A DNA stretch of 64,000 nucleotides from positions 1,550,001-1,614,000 of the forward strand of contig JASJZC010000003.1 in the NCBI GenBank assembly GCA_037178855.1, written 5' to 3'. Made by a program: the position numbers and the translations under genes. The stretch comes from Oscheius sp. JU75. Lineage: Eukaryota > Nematoda > Chromadorea > Rhabditida > Rhabditidae. Shown here piece by piece: positions 17,483 through 31,366 of this stretch (positions are counted from its first letter, which is position 1; every line of letters starts with the position of its first letter). Below the pieces are notes generated by a model. It did no database searches, was not told the DNA's origin, and saw only the letters and a program-made list of their open reading frames with translations.

Positions 17483-20400
17483 TTATTCGGGAGAAGGACC
17501 ATCGTGTGGCGCAGATGCCGTAGGCGCTGAAGAAACAGGAACTGCTACATGTTGGACCTAAAATTCGATGGTGAAGACGAAAGGTACAGTATACCTGTGG
17601 AGAATTCCTTCCGGGCGGCGGATGTGGGTCTATCTGCTGTGGGGTAAGGGTGGGAGGCTGGGACGGGTGGAGATCCCGCTGTTGGGACTGCTGCAATCCG
17701 GTTGGAGGAGCTATTACCACCTGGGCGATGGTCTGCGGAGATCCTTGTCTGGACGTGGGCATAGTCGTCCTGGACGTCAAAAGCTGACGGGTCATGCCAC
17801 CTTGTGAGGAGACTAGGTGTCCGGAAGCAGTCCTCATAGGACCACCACCTCCCATGACCACGTTCATGACTCTGGGACCTTGTTGGGGACCACTGACTCC
17901 GCGTTGGACTGTTCTTCTGAAAGGGAGAGTGTGAAAAACAAAGAGACAGAAAGACGGAAAGACAGAAGGACAAAGAGACTTACATTGTTCTGAACTGTTG
18001 CATCTGTCCAGGTTGTCCAGGCGGTCTCGTTCCGGCCGGTAGTACCATCGTAGTCACTGTTCCTGGTTTCGGAGCCACTCTCTTGATGCCCTGAGATGGA
18101 GGCACACCTCCAGTGGACGGTCCCTGTTGTACTCTCTGGACTCCCTGTCCGGCTCCAACCACTCGGACATGTCCTTGTTGCATCACATACTGTCCAGTTC
18201 TGTCACTGTTGACAAAGATCCTGTTGGGCTGGGTTCCAGGCTGAAAGATAGGAGTTGTCTCTTTGTCTCTCTCTCTCACTAACCCTTGTGATCACTCGAC
18301 TATTGGGAGGAACTGGTCGACTTTGTTGAGTCATGGGACCACTGTACATAGTCGCGTTCCCTGTCCCTTGCTGGCTCGTGATGTAGTTCCCTCCCTGTCC
18401 GCCCTGGCTGCTCACATAGTTGACAGGCTGAAAAGAGTACAAATTTCTGTCTAGTGACTCACGACTTACCCTCTGATTCATTGGGGTGTTAGTCGGTGCT
18501 CGTCTGACCTGTCCCTGTACTCCTCTGAACATAGGCACATTTCCCTGCTGTCCAATGGTCTCGGTTCTCTGGAAACGTCTCTATAAGATGAGAGAAGATA
18601 ATACGATCTCAGCTTTCTACTCCACAACGAAGATTAGTGCTCAAATTGACAAAACTGTTCACTCACCTGGACTCTCATCGCGTTTGGATGGTCATTTACG
18701 ACAACGTAGTTGTGTCCACCAGAAGAGTTGCTGACCATGTGTGACATGGTCGGATTGGTCACACGGCGTGGGCCTTGGGTGGTTCCGATCGTGGTTTGGT
18801 GACTGACAGGATGGTCTGCCGGCATTAGCTGAGGAATGCTGGTATTCGCATGAACATTAGATAACGGTACGGAACGGGGAGGAGGTGGCGGAGGCTGAAA
18901 ATGGGCATTTAGAAACAAGAAAGACAGAAACAGAGAGACACAGAGACACAGAGTGAGAGACAGATTCTCTTACCTTGGTGGCATGAATGACCGGCATTTC
19001 CAGCATGTAAGGAGCCTTCGATTCCCGCGTTCCCTGAGCCGGAATAGCTGAACTCCGGATAGCAATGCTAGCTGGCATGCCCTTCTGAACATCCGTATCC
19101 AGCTGCTTCTCGGTCGCTCTCTGTTTACTCTGAGCCTCCACGGATAAGAAGTGAACTTCTTCCTGAACGAGTGCCTTGCTTGACTCACACAAAAAGGATC
19201 CAACCTGCTTCCTGACCATGTCTTCCGGAAGGACTGTCCTCAAGGCTCCCGCCAGTTTCAGCTCCTGCAGTTTGACCTCGAAGTTGTCTGGCATCTTGGT
19301 GTCAGCCACTGCTGGGAGGGCATCCAGATAACTCTTCTGTGGCTTCTTGTTCCGCTTGTTCAGATCCTTCAAAAGACGAGCCTTGTTGACACAGACGCTC
19401 TCCATCATCAGGGGGTAGTCATGATCGAACTGGGCCTTTGTTGTGGTACGATTCTTCTTGAGATGGGCTGAAAGGCGATGAGTGAGAGTGAGACAGAGTA
19501 TTGAGTCAAAAAGGCGGCTGCTGAGTCATGGAATAGAGGATCAAGATAAGAGTCTGAACAAATGGGATAGTCAGGTTGCGTCTCTGACCAATGGTTAGAA
19601 AATACTGAAAGAAAACTCTGGAGGGAATAGAGCTGTTCACTTCTCGAAGCGACCATTATCTGATCAGTGACTCATACCAGAGGATAGAAGACAGGGCCTA
19701 CTTCTTACAAGGCTTGGTCTATTCCAGTAAAGATAGAGTCATGGATCAAGCTATTCCAGAGAGTATTCAAAGAGTACTTATTCTCTGAACCAAAGAAAAG
19801 TCCTGAGCAATCGTGTTCAGACAAACCGTGTCTCTTGGTCTTCTATTGGAATTCAAACCCTGACTGTCTTGACTCTCACTGGAAGAGGACCTACTACCAT
19901 CCGAAAACATCAGACGAGATACTGCATCATACTTCTGTCCGAAAAAAAAACTTGTCTATTGAGTACTTCGACTGTCTCTTTCTTGAGTAGCACTATTATT
20001 TCCCCGTACCGGACAGTCCATTAAAGGCTATCTTATAAACAAACAGCGCTTCAAACTATATTTCTCTAACTTAACTAAATGTCCTTCTGTACTGAATTTG
20101 TTTTTGACTGTTCCCTAGATGAAAACTGTATGGTGGCTGTCTCTCTGCATTGGATGGGTTTTCAACATTACAAAAACTGTCCCTAGTTGGACTAGTGTCT
20201 CTAGAGAACCTTTCCCTACTAATTCTAATGTAAAAGTGACTCACAATGACCGTCGGTATAAATTCGGCTCTGGTATCTAATGAACTGACAATTCTTAGTG
20301 GAAAGGGGGTTAAACACAGAGAGGCAAGGAGGCGGAGAGAAATGTTCGACTTACCCAGCTCAGCAGGCGTCACCGGGACCTTCCTTGGCTTCCTGGTTAT

Positions 20401-23400
20401 TGGATCTACCGTATGCAGATGACCAGCCTCTCTCGGTCTCACGACTACTTGGTATCTGATGCAGCATTGTCTGGCGGATCTGGAAGCATATCTATTAAAA
20501 ACTGAAGAATATTTCAGTGACCTGTAGTGACCAGTAGGTGCTGTCCTCATGTTGACATAATCCGAAATGTAGCGCCAATTATACTGTAGGGCTCCTTGAG
20601 GTCGACTGGCGACGTGTCCCAAAGCCTCTTCGATCTCGACGGCCTCGACGATGGCCATGTCTTCCATGATGTTCCATTCGGGACCCTCGTAGTCTTCGGC
20701 TTCGTGCATAAGCGGAGGAGGAGTGATGGGACGAGGAGCTTCTCGGCTCTGACGGATAGCCTGTTCAGCTCCACGATCACCCTTTCCTGACCGGTCACGT
20801 TTCTCCTTCCGTGGTTGGGCGAAAGGATCTGGAAAAAAAATTCTTATCTGTCTTTTTGTCTCTCTGTCTCTCTCTCTTTCTCTCTGTCACTTACCCATAG
20901 TTCCATAGTCCGGAACTTGAAATCCGAACTCCGGGTAGTAAGTGGAGTCATTGGTGTACATCGGGCTCTGAGACGCACTTGAACAAGCCGACTGTGTAGC
21001 AGCATTGAGCAAATCCATGACCGCCTTGTTTTTACTAGATCCCAGAGATGGTGTGGGAGGTTGTTCTGAACCAGTATCCATTGAAAATCCAGAACAGGGA
21101 ACTCACTCTTGACCGGACTCGGCGTCCTCATCAAAGGCCTATGGAGATCGTGAATGACATTCGGTAGTCGCGACTCTCCCATGAAGTCCGGATCGTAGAG
21201 AAGGTCGAGACAGTCATCGTAGTAGAGATCATTTTGCATCTGACCAGGAGAGATGGGCGGTGTCGGAGGACACCAGGTGGGTAAGTCGGGGAAGCAGTTG
21301 TCCATAGCCATTACCTAGAATGTGGAGGGTTCAGGAGCAACTGGTGCAGACTCTAGGTTTTTGTATCTTCTATGTACTTTGAGAGTCAGAAGCGCACAGT
21401 TTCCATTCTGTTCCCTAGGGAACTTGCCGATCATCAAGTCATCCTAGTGATTATAAAAGTTGCGCGCCTTTTTTCGGTCGCCCGATAAACTACTTTTGTC
21501 TGTAAGAGGAATAGGTTTCTACCTGGCCTTCAACTTGTAAAAAAAGTGTGTTCAACCTAAGATTCGCTACACCTTTGGGGTGACGCTGTCTGCAGTTGTT
21601 AGTCCAACAGCGAGCCATGGGATTTCAAGGTTTACACCCACCGGGCTTTGTCTTAGTCTTTTTGACCGTTTGCTTTCAGAACACAAACAGAACTAAGCTT
21701 TCAGACCCCCAACAGTCCCCATTGCTGTTCTGCTAACAAGAAGTCGAATAGGACCGCACCCATTGCCTACGCCTACAAAATCAGTTTTCAGATCTAAAAT
21801 CTTGTCGCTAAGATTTCTGATGTTTTACAAAGTTGTAGGCCAAATCAAAAGCTACAACTTTGCAGAAGATCGTTAAGCTCAAAGATTGCGTTTTGAACTC
21901 CAGAAGAAGATAGGAAGGTGCGCCCTGCATACTGTACCCGCCAAACTGTGCGCACCTAGTGCTATAGCTTTTCCGAAATCCCTACCATTTTCAAATCTTA
22001 AGCAAAAAGTATACCCTTCTGTCTTTCCTGTCACTGCTGACTGTTCCGTGCAGTTCGAGGTCTGTCTGTCCACGACTCTTGACTAGACCTCCACGTCCAC
22101 CACTCCTTTCCGAACTCCTTCTCCTCTCCACCTCTCGGATGCGGTTGACTTAGAGAGCGTCGCCCTCAAAACCCGTATCTTCTCGTCCTCTGAACAGAGC
22201 TGCTGCTGGGTCTACCGCATCCAGAAGTGGGAGAAGTGGAGTCGTCGAAGGTCGAGAGAAGACACGGGTCTTGGAGGGAGGTCTCACCGCATTCGATAAG
22301 ATTCTGAGAGAGAGAGGGAGTCGGAATGAAGAGGACACGTTTATCTGCACCGAATTCAGATCAACAACAACAGGAGAAAACAAGGTGAGCAAAAAAATTA
22401 AAAAAAGGGGGGGGGGAGGTCTATAAGTTCTAATTTAACCGGTTACGGTACCCGCGGTGGTCCTAAGAGAGTGAGAGAGGGAGATCAGGGAGAGAGTCAA
22501 GTCGAAGAGTCAGGTCTTTCCTCACCACGGTCAGTAGTTCTCAGGTTTAGTCTCGGTCTACTGTAGTCGGCAAACTGCTCTCGGGGACGACGAACCACTA
22601 CCACACGATTCGGAGGTGCAGATCCCGAAGGGAAGACGCGTCTCACTGTCTGGATCGGCCTCTGGGGTGGCGTTTGAAGAGTCTTGACCGGCAGAAGTAG
22701 TCTCTGTCCAGGTTGTGGAGTCACAGGCGGTCGTCTCATCGGGATCACGACTCTCATGTCAGTCCTGGGAACAGTCGAAGGCCCTTGTCCTGTCACCACC
22801 GGCCGAACAATCCTCGCCTGGGAGGTCGCGCTGGTCTGTACTCTTCCTTCCTGTAGGAGTCGAGTGGCAGAGGGTGGAGCCAGAATGACCTTCTTGATAG
22901 GGAATGGTGCCCGAATGACGGGTCCAGACGATGAGGCTGGTCTCATCAGTGGCCGAACCGGACTGGGGGAGACTGGGATCTGTACTGGCATCTTCCTTGG
23001 AGTGACAGGGACAGACGGAGGTGTTGGTCGTTGGACAGGTACATTCGTCCTGACAGTAGGCGTGGTTCGGACTGGAACACTTCTGGGGCTCTCTCTTGGT
23101 GGCGGGGCTCTGGGAGTCGTGACAGGACTGACCACCTCTTCCTTCCTGGGTCGACCGCGTCCTCTCTTTACCCCATTGATCTTCTTCGGTAGTGATCGGA
23201 TCTGACTCTGACTCTGACTCGGGGCTATGACTCTACGACCGGAGGCTGTCTTAAGGGGGCTTAGGGGTTTTCTAGGGGCCGAGGTTCTACTGGATTGTCT
23301 TACGGAAACCAGGGTGGGTTTGGCCTTTTTGGGACTAGGACCAGGTCGGCGTGACCGTACCTCATCCAGAATGCTGCCGCAGCCGTAGAAGTCATCGTCG

Positions 23401-26400
23401 GTAAGGGAAGTCTCATCGTTGATGGCCTTTTCGTGAGCTCGGACCCAGTCTTCCTTCTTCTGCGAGATCATGGCCTGTGGAAGAAAAATCGTGACAGGGT
23501 TACAGTAAAAACTACCTCTGCTTCTTTGCACTCGACGTCGAAGTCAGGCTTGTACTCTTCTTGGAGGAATTGAACAGCATATCGCTCTATGGGCTTGAGC
23601 TGAAAAAGAAAAAAAATTTGTCTCTATTTCTGTTTCTGTCATTGTGTTCTTTTACCTACCTGATTGATGAGTTCAATGTACTTCTCATCCACATCCTCTC
23701 CTCCCAACAGAGCCGTTGTCGTGTCTCTCTTGGCCTCATCGAATTCAGCTCTATCAGCTCTCGCCTCCGCTACGGCCATCTTCGATGCAGCTACATCCTG
23801 TTCGTCTTCTAAAGAAGCCATAGCTGTTTCCATCTCCTTCTGATCGTGAGCCAACTCATCAGCCTTGACCTCTTCCAGCTCCACGTCTCCTTCGAACAGA
23901 TCCCTGATATTGTCCTTCTCTTTGAAGAAGTCAGGAGTGAAGCCAGCATCATCGATTGCCATCTCTCCCAGTCGTCTCTTCTGCATGGCCTTCTTCAGGA
24001 TGTTCTCCTCGATGGTCCTCTCTGAGATGAGACGGTAGATTGTGACATTGCGCGTCTGTCCTATTCTGTGGCAACGATCCTGAGCTTGGGCATCCATAGT
24101 GGGGTTCCAGTCCGAGTCGTAAAAGATGACAGTGTCAGCACCGGTCAGATTGACTCCAACACCACCGGATCGCGTCGAGAGAATGAAGCAGAAGATGCGG
24201 TTGTCGGCGTTGAAACGTTCCATCATGGCCTGGAGAATAAGAGGTTAAAGAGACAGTGAGACACAGAGATACAGAGACAAATTTACTTACCTGTCTCTGT
24301 TCAATTCCGGTCGTTCCATCCAATCGGAAGTACTGATAACCATGATGAGACAGGAAGGCCTGAAGGATATCCAACATTCTTGACATCTGGGTGAAGATGA
24401 GGCATCGGTGCTTGTAGAGGTACAGTTGGCGGAGCAGGAGAGCCAGAGTCTGGAGCTTTCCACAGTCGTACTCTATGAGACGTAGCTCTGGGAACTGTAG
24501 TCGGCTGGCTAGCATTTTTGAGTCCAGGGTGGAAGGAGCTTCTTCCAGATGTTTCCTCGCGACGAGAGACATCCCCTTCTCACTCATCTTGGCCTGGACG
24601 CTGCGTCCCTTGGACATGGCGGAGATTGCTGGCGCATCCACTTGAACAGGGTCGACATAAAGAGGGTACCTGGAAAATAAGAGTATGAGTTAAGAAAACA
24701 CTCAACGACAGTAACAGGGACAGTGGCAGTGACATAGGCTTACTTGTAAAGAAGAGTGTCTGTGTGTTCCTGTAGAAGTTTCTGGACAGCTGGTAATCTT
24801 CGGAACTCTTCCGTCTCTTCTTCTTTCCTCGTCAAGAGATATACAAGCTCGTTGGCAAAGACTGGTCCAGTACGGGCACCGAATCTTCCCTGGGCCAGCT
24901 CCAGCTTCCTGACCCTTTCCTCAGCCAGATGCTCTCGGCAATCTTGTGGGACGTAGGCACTGTAGGGACCGGTCACCAGAGGCGTGTCTTGGAACTTCCT
25001 ACGCTTCATAGGTGGACTGAACTTGTAATCGTAGTTGACAATGTTTTCTCGGGTTCCGCCATTAGCCATGACGTGGTTGAATCCCTTGGTCTCGGTCAGG
25101 ACAGCCAGGTTCTGTTGGGATGAAGAAAGTTGGATGGTAGATTTGAAGGCAGGCTGAAAGGCAATAATTGGTGCCGTCTCTATCTCTGTCTTTCTCTCCC
25201 TTTGTCTGTCTAGCTCCCAGTCTCTCAATCTCTCTATCTCTCAAAACTCACATGAATCGTCGCACTCCTCCTAACAGCTCCAGTTCTCATACTGCTCGTA
25301 GTGACTACCTGCCTCTGTTGAACCCCTCCTCCCGACTGATTCTGGAGCCATCTCTGCGTGCTGGCTTGTTTGTCCGCCACCGATGCCGAGCTTCTTGGCA
25401 GACTTGCAAGCGATGGTTCCGGAAGCCCTGGCTCCGCTCCAACACTGTTCTGGGTTTCGGCAGCTGAGACAGCCGGAGAGCTGACAGTCGAGAGATCGGA
25501 CCTGGACAGGGCGGGGACGCTGAGTCGGAATCCTTCCACCACTGGGATTGGCTTGTTGGGCTGCCATCTTTTGAGTTCCTCAATCGTAGGCTTCTTCAGA
25601 GATTCGGTCCTAGCCCATCCAGTCAATCTGTCCCTGATGTTCAGGCACTCAGGGATTGGTTTGATGTCCTCCTGACGGGCGTCCTCTCCCACTATGTCGA
25701 AGACACAAGCGGGAAGATTCTGTCGGATGGGGGTCAGAATGAACGGAGAGAGAACTGGTCGCGGCTCGAAGAGATTCGGATGGTTACAGCACTTCCTCAG
25801 CTGCATCACTATATTCAGCACGGAGAACATGTTTCCGGTCTTCAGATTCTCCTTCGTGGTCCTCCGGCTCATAAAGTCATCGTAGAGATAGCGCTGTCGC
25901 TTAGAGAGCTCGCATTTGATAACCTTCTCGACCTTCTCAGGCAGCTGCTTCTCGACCTCGCTCTTCAGACGGCGCAGAATGAACGGACGGAGAATTTTAT
26001 GCAGACGCTGGACGAGGGGTGCATTGTACTCCACACTGCCTTCCATCATACCAGTTAGCGGATTGCTGAACCAGTCCTTGAAGTCGTCGTGACTCGCAAA
26101 GATGGCCGGCATCAGGAAGTGCATCAGAGACCAGAGTTCCATGAGAGAGTTTTGAAGAGGGGTACCTGGAAAACGGGTCGTTGGCGGAGATACTGACTGT
26201 CTTTGACTTGACTATGTTCATAAAAGTCTCTGGTTTAGATTGAGAGGAAGATAGAGAAACATTTGCTGTAATTTCAGGTACATCTTTTCTTCTTTAATAG
26301 CTTGCCTTTGCTAGAGTTCTAATACCCAGAGTTCTAATCCCTTGTATCTTACTGTAGACGCTGTCTTTGATCATAGCTAACAGGGTTTCTGTACTTTAGG

Positions 26401-29400
26401 CTCAAGAGATCTTCCAAAGTCGAGAAAGATAGACTCACCAGTAAGTAGCAGCCTTCTCCTCGCTCGGATGTTCAGAAGCGCTTGCCAGCGTTGACTCTTC
26501 CAGTTCTTGATGTTCTGAGCCTCGTCGAGAATCATGTACTGCCAGGCCTTCATTTTGAACGAGCGAATATCCGTGGTGATGGTCTTGTAGGAGGTAATGC
26601 AGATGTGGAAGGCATTCGGCTTGGACCAGCCCTTTCTCTTCTCTGCTCTCTCCTTGACCGTTCCGAAGTAGGTTAGAATCTTGAAAGCGGGACACCACTT
26701 CTTCAGCTCCATCTCCCAGTTGAGGATGACCGAGGTCGGGACGACAATCAGGTGAGGACCCCAGATTGATTCGGAACAGGCCAGGTGAGCTAACAGGGAA
26801 ATAGTCTGGATCGTTTTTCCGAGACCCATCTCGTCCGCCAAGATGCCGTTGAGATTCTTCTCGTAAAGAGTGACAAGCCAGTCAAGACCAACCAGCTGGT
26901 ATTCGCGAAGAGTTCCTCGAATCAGGAAGGGAACTTGGGTCTTGACCTGAAAGACAATGGTTTGTGAGAGACAAAGAGATAGAGTGACAGAGAGAGACAG
27001 AAAGAGAGACAGGGAGAGAATGACATAAAGACAGAGACAGAGAGACGGTCTACCAACCTGAGTCGTTTCCAGAGTGAATCCCTTCGGCTGGAATTGAAGT
27101 GCCTGTTCTGCAATGTGAGCCAGCTCCTGTTCTCTCTCGTCTGCATTCGCGCTGTTCAGCTTCGCGTAGTCTACATCCTTCAGAACACCTCGTCCATCTC
27201 CATTTCCTTCTCCATTGAGTTCTGTCTCTTCCTCTTCCTTGACATCGTCCTTTTTCTCATCAGTGTTCATCGAAGACGAAGCGACAGAGTCCTCCGTGGC
27301 CACACTCATAGAAGACTGTGATCGTTTGTCCTTCTTGGCGGGTAAAGTGATTCCGAGGGAGGCGAGGTATTCGGCCGGAAGACCAGCCAACATATCGTCA
27401 ATGTCTCCTTCCGCGTCGTCATTCAGAGCATCTATTTCGACCTTGTGATCAATGTCCTTCTCTTCTTCTTCCTCTTTGGATAGGGTCGACTCATTGTCCG
27501 AATCCACGTCGTCGTCGTTCATCGTGAACTCGCGGTCGTCTTCTGAAAATTCGAGTTGTTTATGATTTCTTTGGTAGTCTTGTTTGTCTCTCTCACGTCT
27601 TAGTTTTCTCCCTTTCCTTCTCATTCACTTTCCTGTTTTGCTCTGTAGTTCTTAGCTGACCATCAACTATGGCCCTAGAGACCGTCTGAGGATCTGATAG
27701 CGTAACCCTGTCAACTTCGCCGAGGTGCTATTCATATCAGTACTACTTAAAATCTCTGATTCTCTCCTATCTTTCATGGCTCTTGATTCTTTTTCTGTCT
27801 TTCTACCCCAAATTTTCCATTCCGACTGTTGGCTGACAGGCTAATTGTCCCTTGTCTATCGTGGGCTTCCTGTTCTCTTCCAGTAGTTCTTCCCTACTTT
27901 CTTCATTCCATTTGGATTTTGGCTATCTGTGGGGCTACTACCTGTACCGTGATAAGTCCAAATCTTCTGGTACTGGTCTACAAGACAGAGGAACAAGGAC
28001 CTTTCTCTCTATCTCTCTATCTCCCTATCTCGTTGTAGCTAGCACTTGTACCGCGGTCAGTTCCAATATTGTGACACTGTTCGAGTAGCTTTATCGTACG
28101 CTAAAGTGCCCAAACCCTCGCTATGCCCAAAATATATGAAACTCACGGTCTTGTTTTGACGAGACCGATGGTGTCTTTGAGCTCTTCTCCTGTGTCAATC
28201 CCTCCTGTACCATTGAGCTGAGCTTGTCCGCCTCTCCGACAATGAATGCGAGATGTTGGTCGAGAGCCTTCCGCTTCTTGCTCTCCAGGATCTCTTGGGC
28301 CCGGAACTCGACGACTTTATCCACATTCTGCCAGAAGTCCCTAACCATTTTCGCGATATTGGCACAGATTTTTCGTCCCTCTTTGAGAACTTTCTGCTCT
28401 GCTCTCTCGACTTCCATCTCCTGATCGCGCTTGATCTTGGCAATCTGCTGACTGTACTTCTTGGCCATGTTCCTCTTGAAGTTGCGCTCCTGACGGAAGT
28501 CGTTGGCCATCCATTTGACCTCTTCCAGCAGGTAGTCCCACTGCGTCTTGTTCCGAGGCGGATCCACACAGAGAGGCAGTCGACTCATCGTCCAGAGACC
28601 TTGCTTCCGGAGTTCCGCGACTCTCTGTACCACGTGAGCTTCCATCTTGGCAGCCTTCTCCACATTTCCTTCCCCCATGGACATCATACTGTGAGGGCCT
28701 TCCTCCTTCGCGTCGCGAGCTCCTCCATCGTCAATCTTGATGTCGATCGGAGGTAGAGGCTCATCTTGCGGGTCGGAGCGGAGCAGTTCTGAAAGTGAGA
28801 ATTTTCTAGAAAACTAGAAACACAAAAGGGGTTATAAAGGCAATCAAGATAAATAGTTAATTGTGAATGGTTCATCCCCGACCGTATCTCTGCTTTGGTA
28901 GCTCTACTGGTTCATGGACGACAGTTTTGTAGTCAAGCCCAATTTGTAGTCAAAGACATGACATCTCTTACAAAATATCAGAAGGTAAAGGCTATAATAA
29001 GTCACTGTGTCGTCTGTCTCTCTGTCCGAACCAACCTTTGAGTTCCTTCCTAGGTAAGTTCGGTATTAGATCCTCTAGACTCTCTCTGTTGTACTCCGGA
29101 TCCTTGAGGAGATCTTCCATAACCAATCCTCCAGTACTTCGTCTCTCATGTTCCTCCACGTGAGTGTCCAGGTGCCTCATCTCATTTGCCAGTTCCTCCG
29201 GCGTGTACTCAGATATTTTGGCGTGTAGAATTTCCCTAAAACAGCTTTTATAATGAACCTGAACCAAAGAAACTACCTCAGATCCCTGAACGCTCTGGCT
29301 TTGTTCAATACACGAGCTTTCAGCTCGAGTTTCAGGAGTTCTCGGGCGGTTCTTCCATCAAGAGCTGTCGAGGTCGAGGCCTGCTGCTCTGGATGCAGCT

Positions 29401-29422
29401 CGGCCTTGGGTAGCCGACCCAT
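17483..29422 (-). CDS. ssl-1: EP400/Domino/SSL-1 family chromatin-remodelling ATPase
   Basis: This multi-exon gene of about 12 kb starts at ATG 29422 ([14 protein letters not shown]). Order: N-terminal helices (29.0-29.4 kb); HSA domain binding actin-related proteins (28.15-28.8 kb, [20 protein letters not shown]); acidic region (27.06-27.54 kb); Snf2 ATPase first lobe with [11 protein letters not shown] (near 26.82 kb) and DEAQNIKN (near 26.52 kb), [14 protein letters not shown]; long insertion (24.7-25.9 kb) typical of the SWR1/INO80 branch; second lobe with [17 protein letters not shown] and [13 protein letters not shown] (near 24.1 kb); AT-hook KRGRGRPRK (near 23.15 kb); [13 protein letters not shown] box (21.25 kb); SANT domain [30 protein letters not shown] (20.3-20.7 kb); Pro/Gln/Thr-rich tail ending DGPSPE with TAA 17483-17485. 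The SANT domain and PTPP box point to EP400/Domino, not SRCAP. The family exchanges H2A.Z into nucleosomes. The joint between about 22.5 and 21.3 kb is unresolved: the exon beginning [10 protein letters not shown] could instead start a second transcript. Confidence 0.85.
21817..21873. repeat. Copy of dispersed hairpin repeat
   Basis: TGTTTTACAAAGTTGTAG and CTACAACTTTGCAGAAGATC form an imperfect hairpin around a short A-rich loop. Matching copies are at 30058-30113, 38139-38195 and near 2590. It lies in the long unresolved intron region of the remodeller gene. Confidence 0.6.
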
Positions 29423-29429
29423 TTTCGAA

Positions 29430-31366
29430 CTGAAAACAAGGATAAAGATTATGAAATAAAAGAGATAAAAGAAAAAGAACTGTAAAAACGGTATATTCGT
29501 GGATAGCCATCAAAAGAAACAGGGAGAGAGAGCGCTTACTCTTAGAGCTCAGCAAAATCGACAGCTTCTCTTCAGGGACAAAGGAAAGCTTCAAAATACT
29601 GAAATCGATGAGTAAAATGGACATCTGAGCAAGGCTTGGGGTCAGACAATAGCTTCAGTGGTATCAAGACAAAAGTTTATATACACTGGGTCCCCCTCTA
29701 TCTAACGGTCTAGGGAATGTGTGAAAACAATGGGTTTTAACTTGAGGACCTCTGATTGTGTAGACAATTTTCTTTCTACATTTAATCGCAGACATCCCTT
29801 GGTACACTTTTCTGAAAACTGATCTTACACAAATTTTGACAAAAATGGTTCAGACTCGGTCCATGAGATTAGGACAAATGTCAAAAATAAGTCGGAAGAA
29901 GCAGACCAGAACAAAATATAAAACTTTCGTCCAATCGGAGTCAAATCGTTTTCAAACTTTAGAAATCTGACTGGAACGTCTACATTCCCATGCTATGTTT
30001 CCGCCCATCCATTGTTCTACTTCGACTTTCAAGTTTAAACATTCTTTTTCGAGCTTTGTGATGTTTTACAAAGTTGTAAAGGAGATCAAGGGCTACAACT
30101 TTGTAAAACATCACAAGACATGAAAATGTCATTTTAGGTGTGAAAATGGGGGTCAAATTGTGTGCTCCACTGTGTGCGCAGCAACAGAAAGAGTTAGTAA
30201 AGAAGGACTTTCGTCCGGGAGCACCCATCAGGTCTCGACGAGCAAGGATAATTTGAGAGTCTAGACTGGAAACAGAGCAGAAAACGGGCCATCCACAGTC
30301 CGTCCGACTCAGAAAAAAACGGAGAGGCGGGATCGATAGCACCAGTTGGGGGCCGCGGACAGGCTCCTCCTGTCCGAGTTCAAAAGCTCAAAGGTTATCT
30401 GCGAAACCTATTGAAATTGCTTTTTGGGAATTTTTAGCACCGGTTTAAGATCTTTCTTGCAAAATTCCATGTCAAAATGGGTGGAAATATTTAACTTTCC
30501 GTGGGAGATTTTAGGCGGCAGACAGTGGCAGCGGCCCCGACCGCCACGCGACGGCTACGCGAGAGCGGTCGGGACGAATTGGCGCGAAAATTGAAAGAGA
30601 AGTCTTGGACCAATGCCAAAACGGGAGTTCTTGAGGAAAACAATGGAAATGAGAGGAAACATACCGGTTTGGAGTCAGTAGAAGAGCCATTCTTGGGAAG
30701 CGGTAGTATCAAAAGAGGATGAGTGAAAGAAAAGCGGGTCTATATTGATTTCAAGGGGCAGATCAAAGCGCTTTTCTGGAGAGAAGTGTGAAGAACGCAA
30801 TACCAAGACTTATAAAGGCCGTGCTTTTGGACTGGGAACGTGGCTGGAGATCCTGGGAAAAGAGTCCCTTCTATCCTCAGTCCTGTTCTGTTCTAGAAAC
30901 AGATTAGTTTTGTAACACCTCAAAGCTTGAAAGTCCCTTCAAAGATGAGACGTGGAAGGGGGTTCAAGAACGGGCTCAAGTACAGCCCAATGCGTTTTAA
31001 GGAGTATCACCGCAAGTGAGAGGAACTTCAAGAGACGATCAGGTGCGCTGTCTCATTCATGTCACTGGGTTACAGTAGTTTCCAAGGTCTGCAAGAGTGA
31101 AAGCTGCTGTGCACATGAGGAAGAGAATTGGAGCCTACTCTCTGAGATTCACTATCCCAGGTAGTGGGAGCAAATGAGTGGACGACAGTAGTTAACGAAA
31201 AGACCGTATTCAAAACATTTTTATGTGCTCTATGTGGAAAACAACATTAGAAATGGGTATCGGACAAGATACTTCTAGGATGCAAATTTTTTGCCGATGT
31301 AGGAAAAAAGTCAAAACTTTGTTTGAAAACTTTTATGCTTTCCCGGAGAGAATATTATTGTAGCTG
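29430..31366. other. Upstream region of the remodeller gene, no supported coding exon
   Basis: A TTTTCAG acceptor just before ATG 29422 implies at least one non-coding 5' exon near 29.45-29.65 kb. Further right there is a GC-rich patch (30520-30590) and otherwise AT-rich sequence. Open frames at 30.0-30.7 kb show no domain, and their codon pattern looks random. Confidence 0.4.
30058..30113. repeat. Best-preserved copy of the dispersed hairpin repeat
   Basis: GTGATGTTTTACAAAGTTGT and ACAACTTTGTAAAACATCAC are perfect complements of 20 nt around a loop of about 16 nt (AAAGGAGATCAAGGGCT). The perfect stem makes this the reference copy of the family. Confidence 0.8.

Noticed and set aside
23100-23540. 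SRCAP rather than EP400 identity from the AT-hook
   Set aside because: The SANT domain and [13 protein letters not shown] box further along are features of EP400/Domino, so SRCAP was not chosen.
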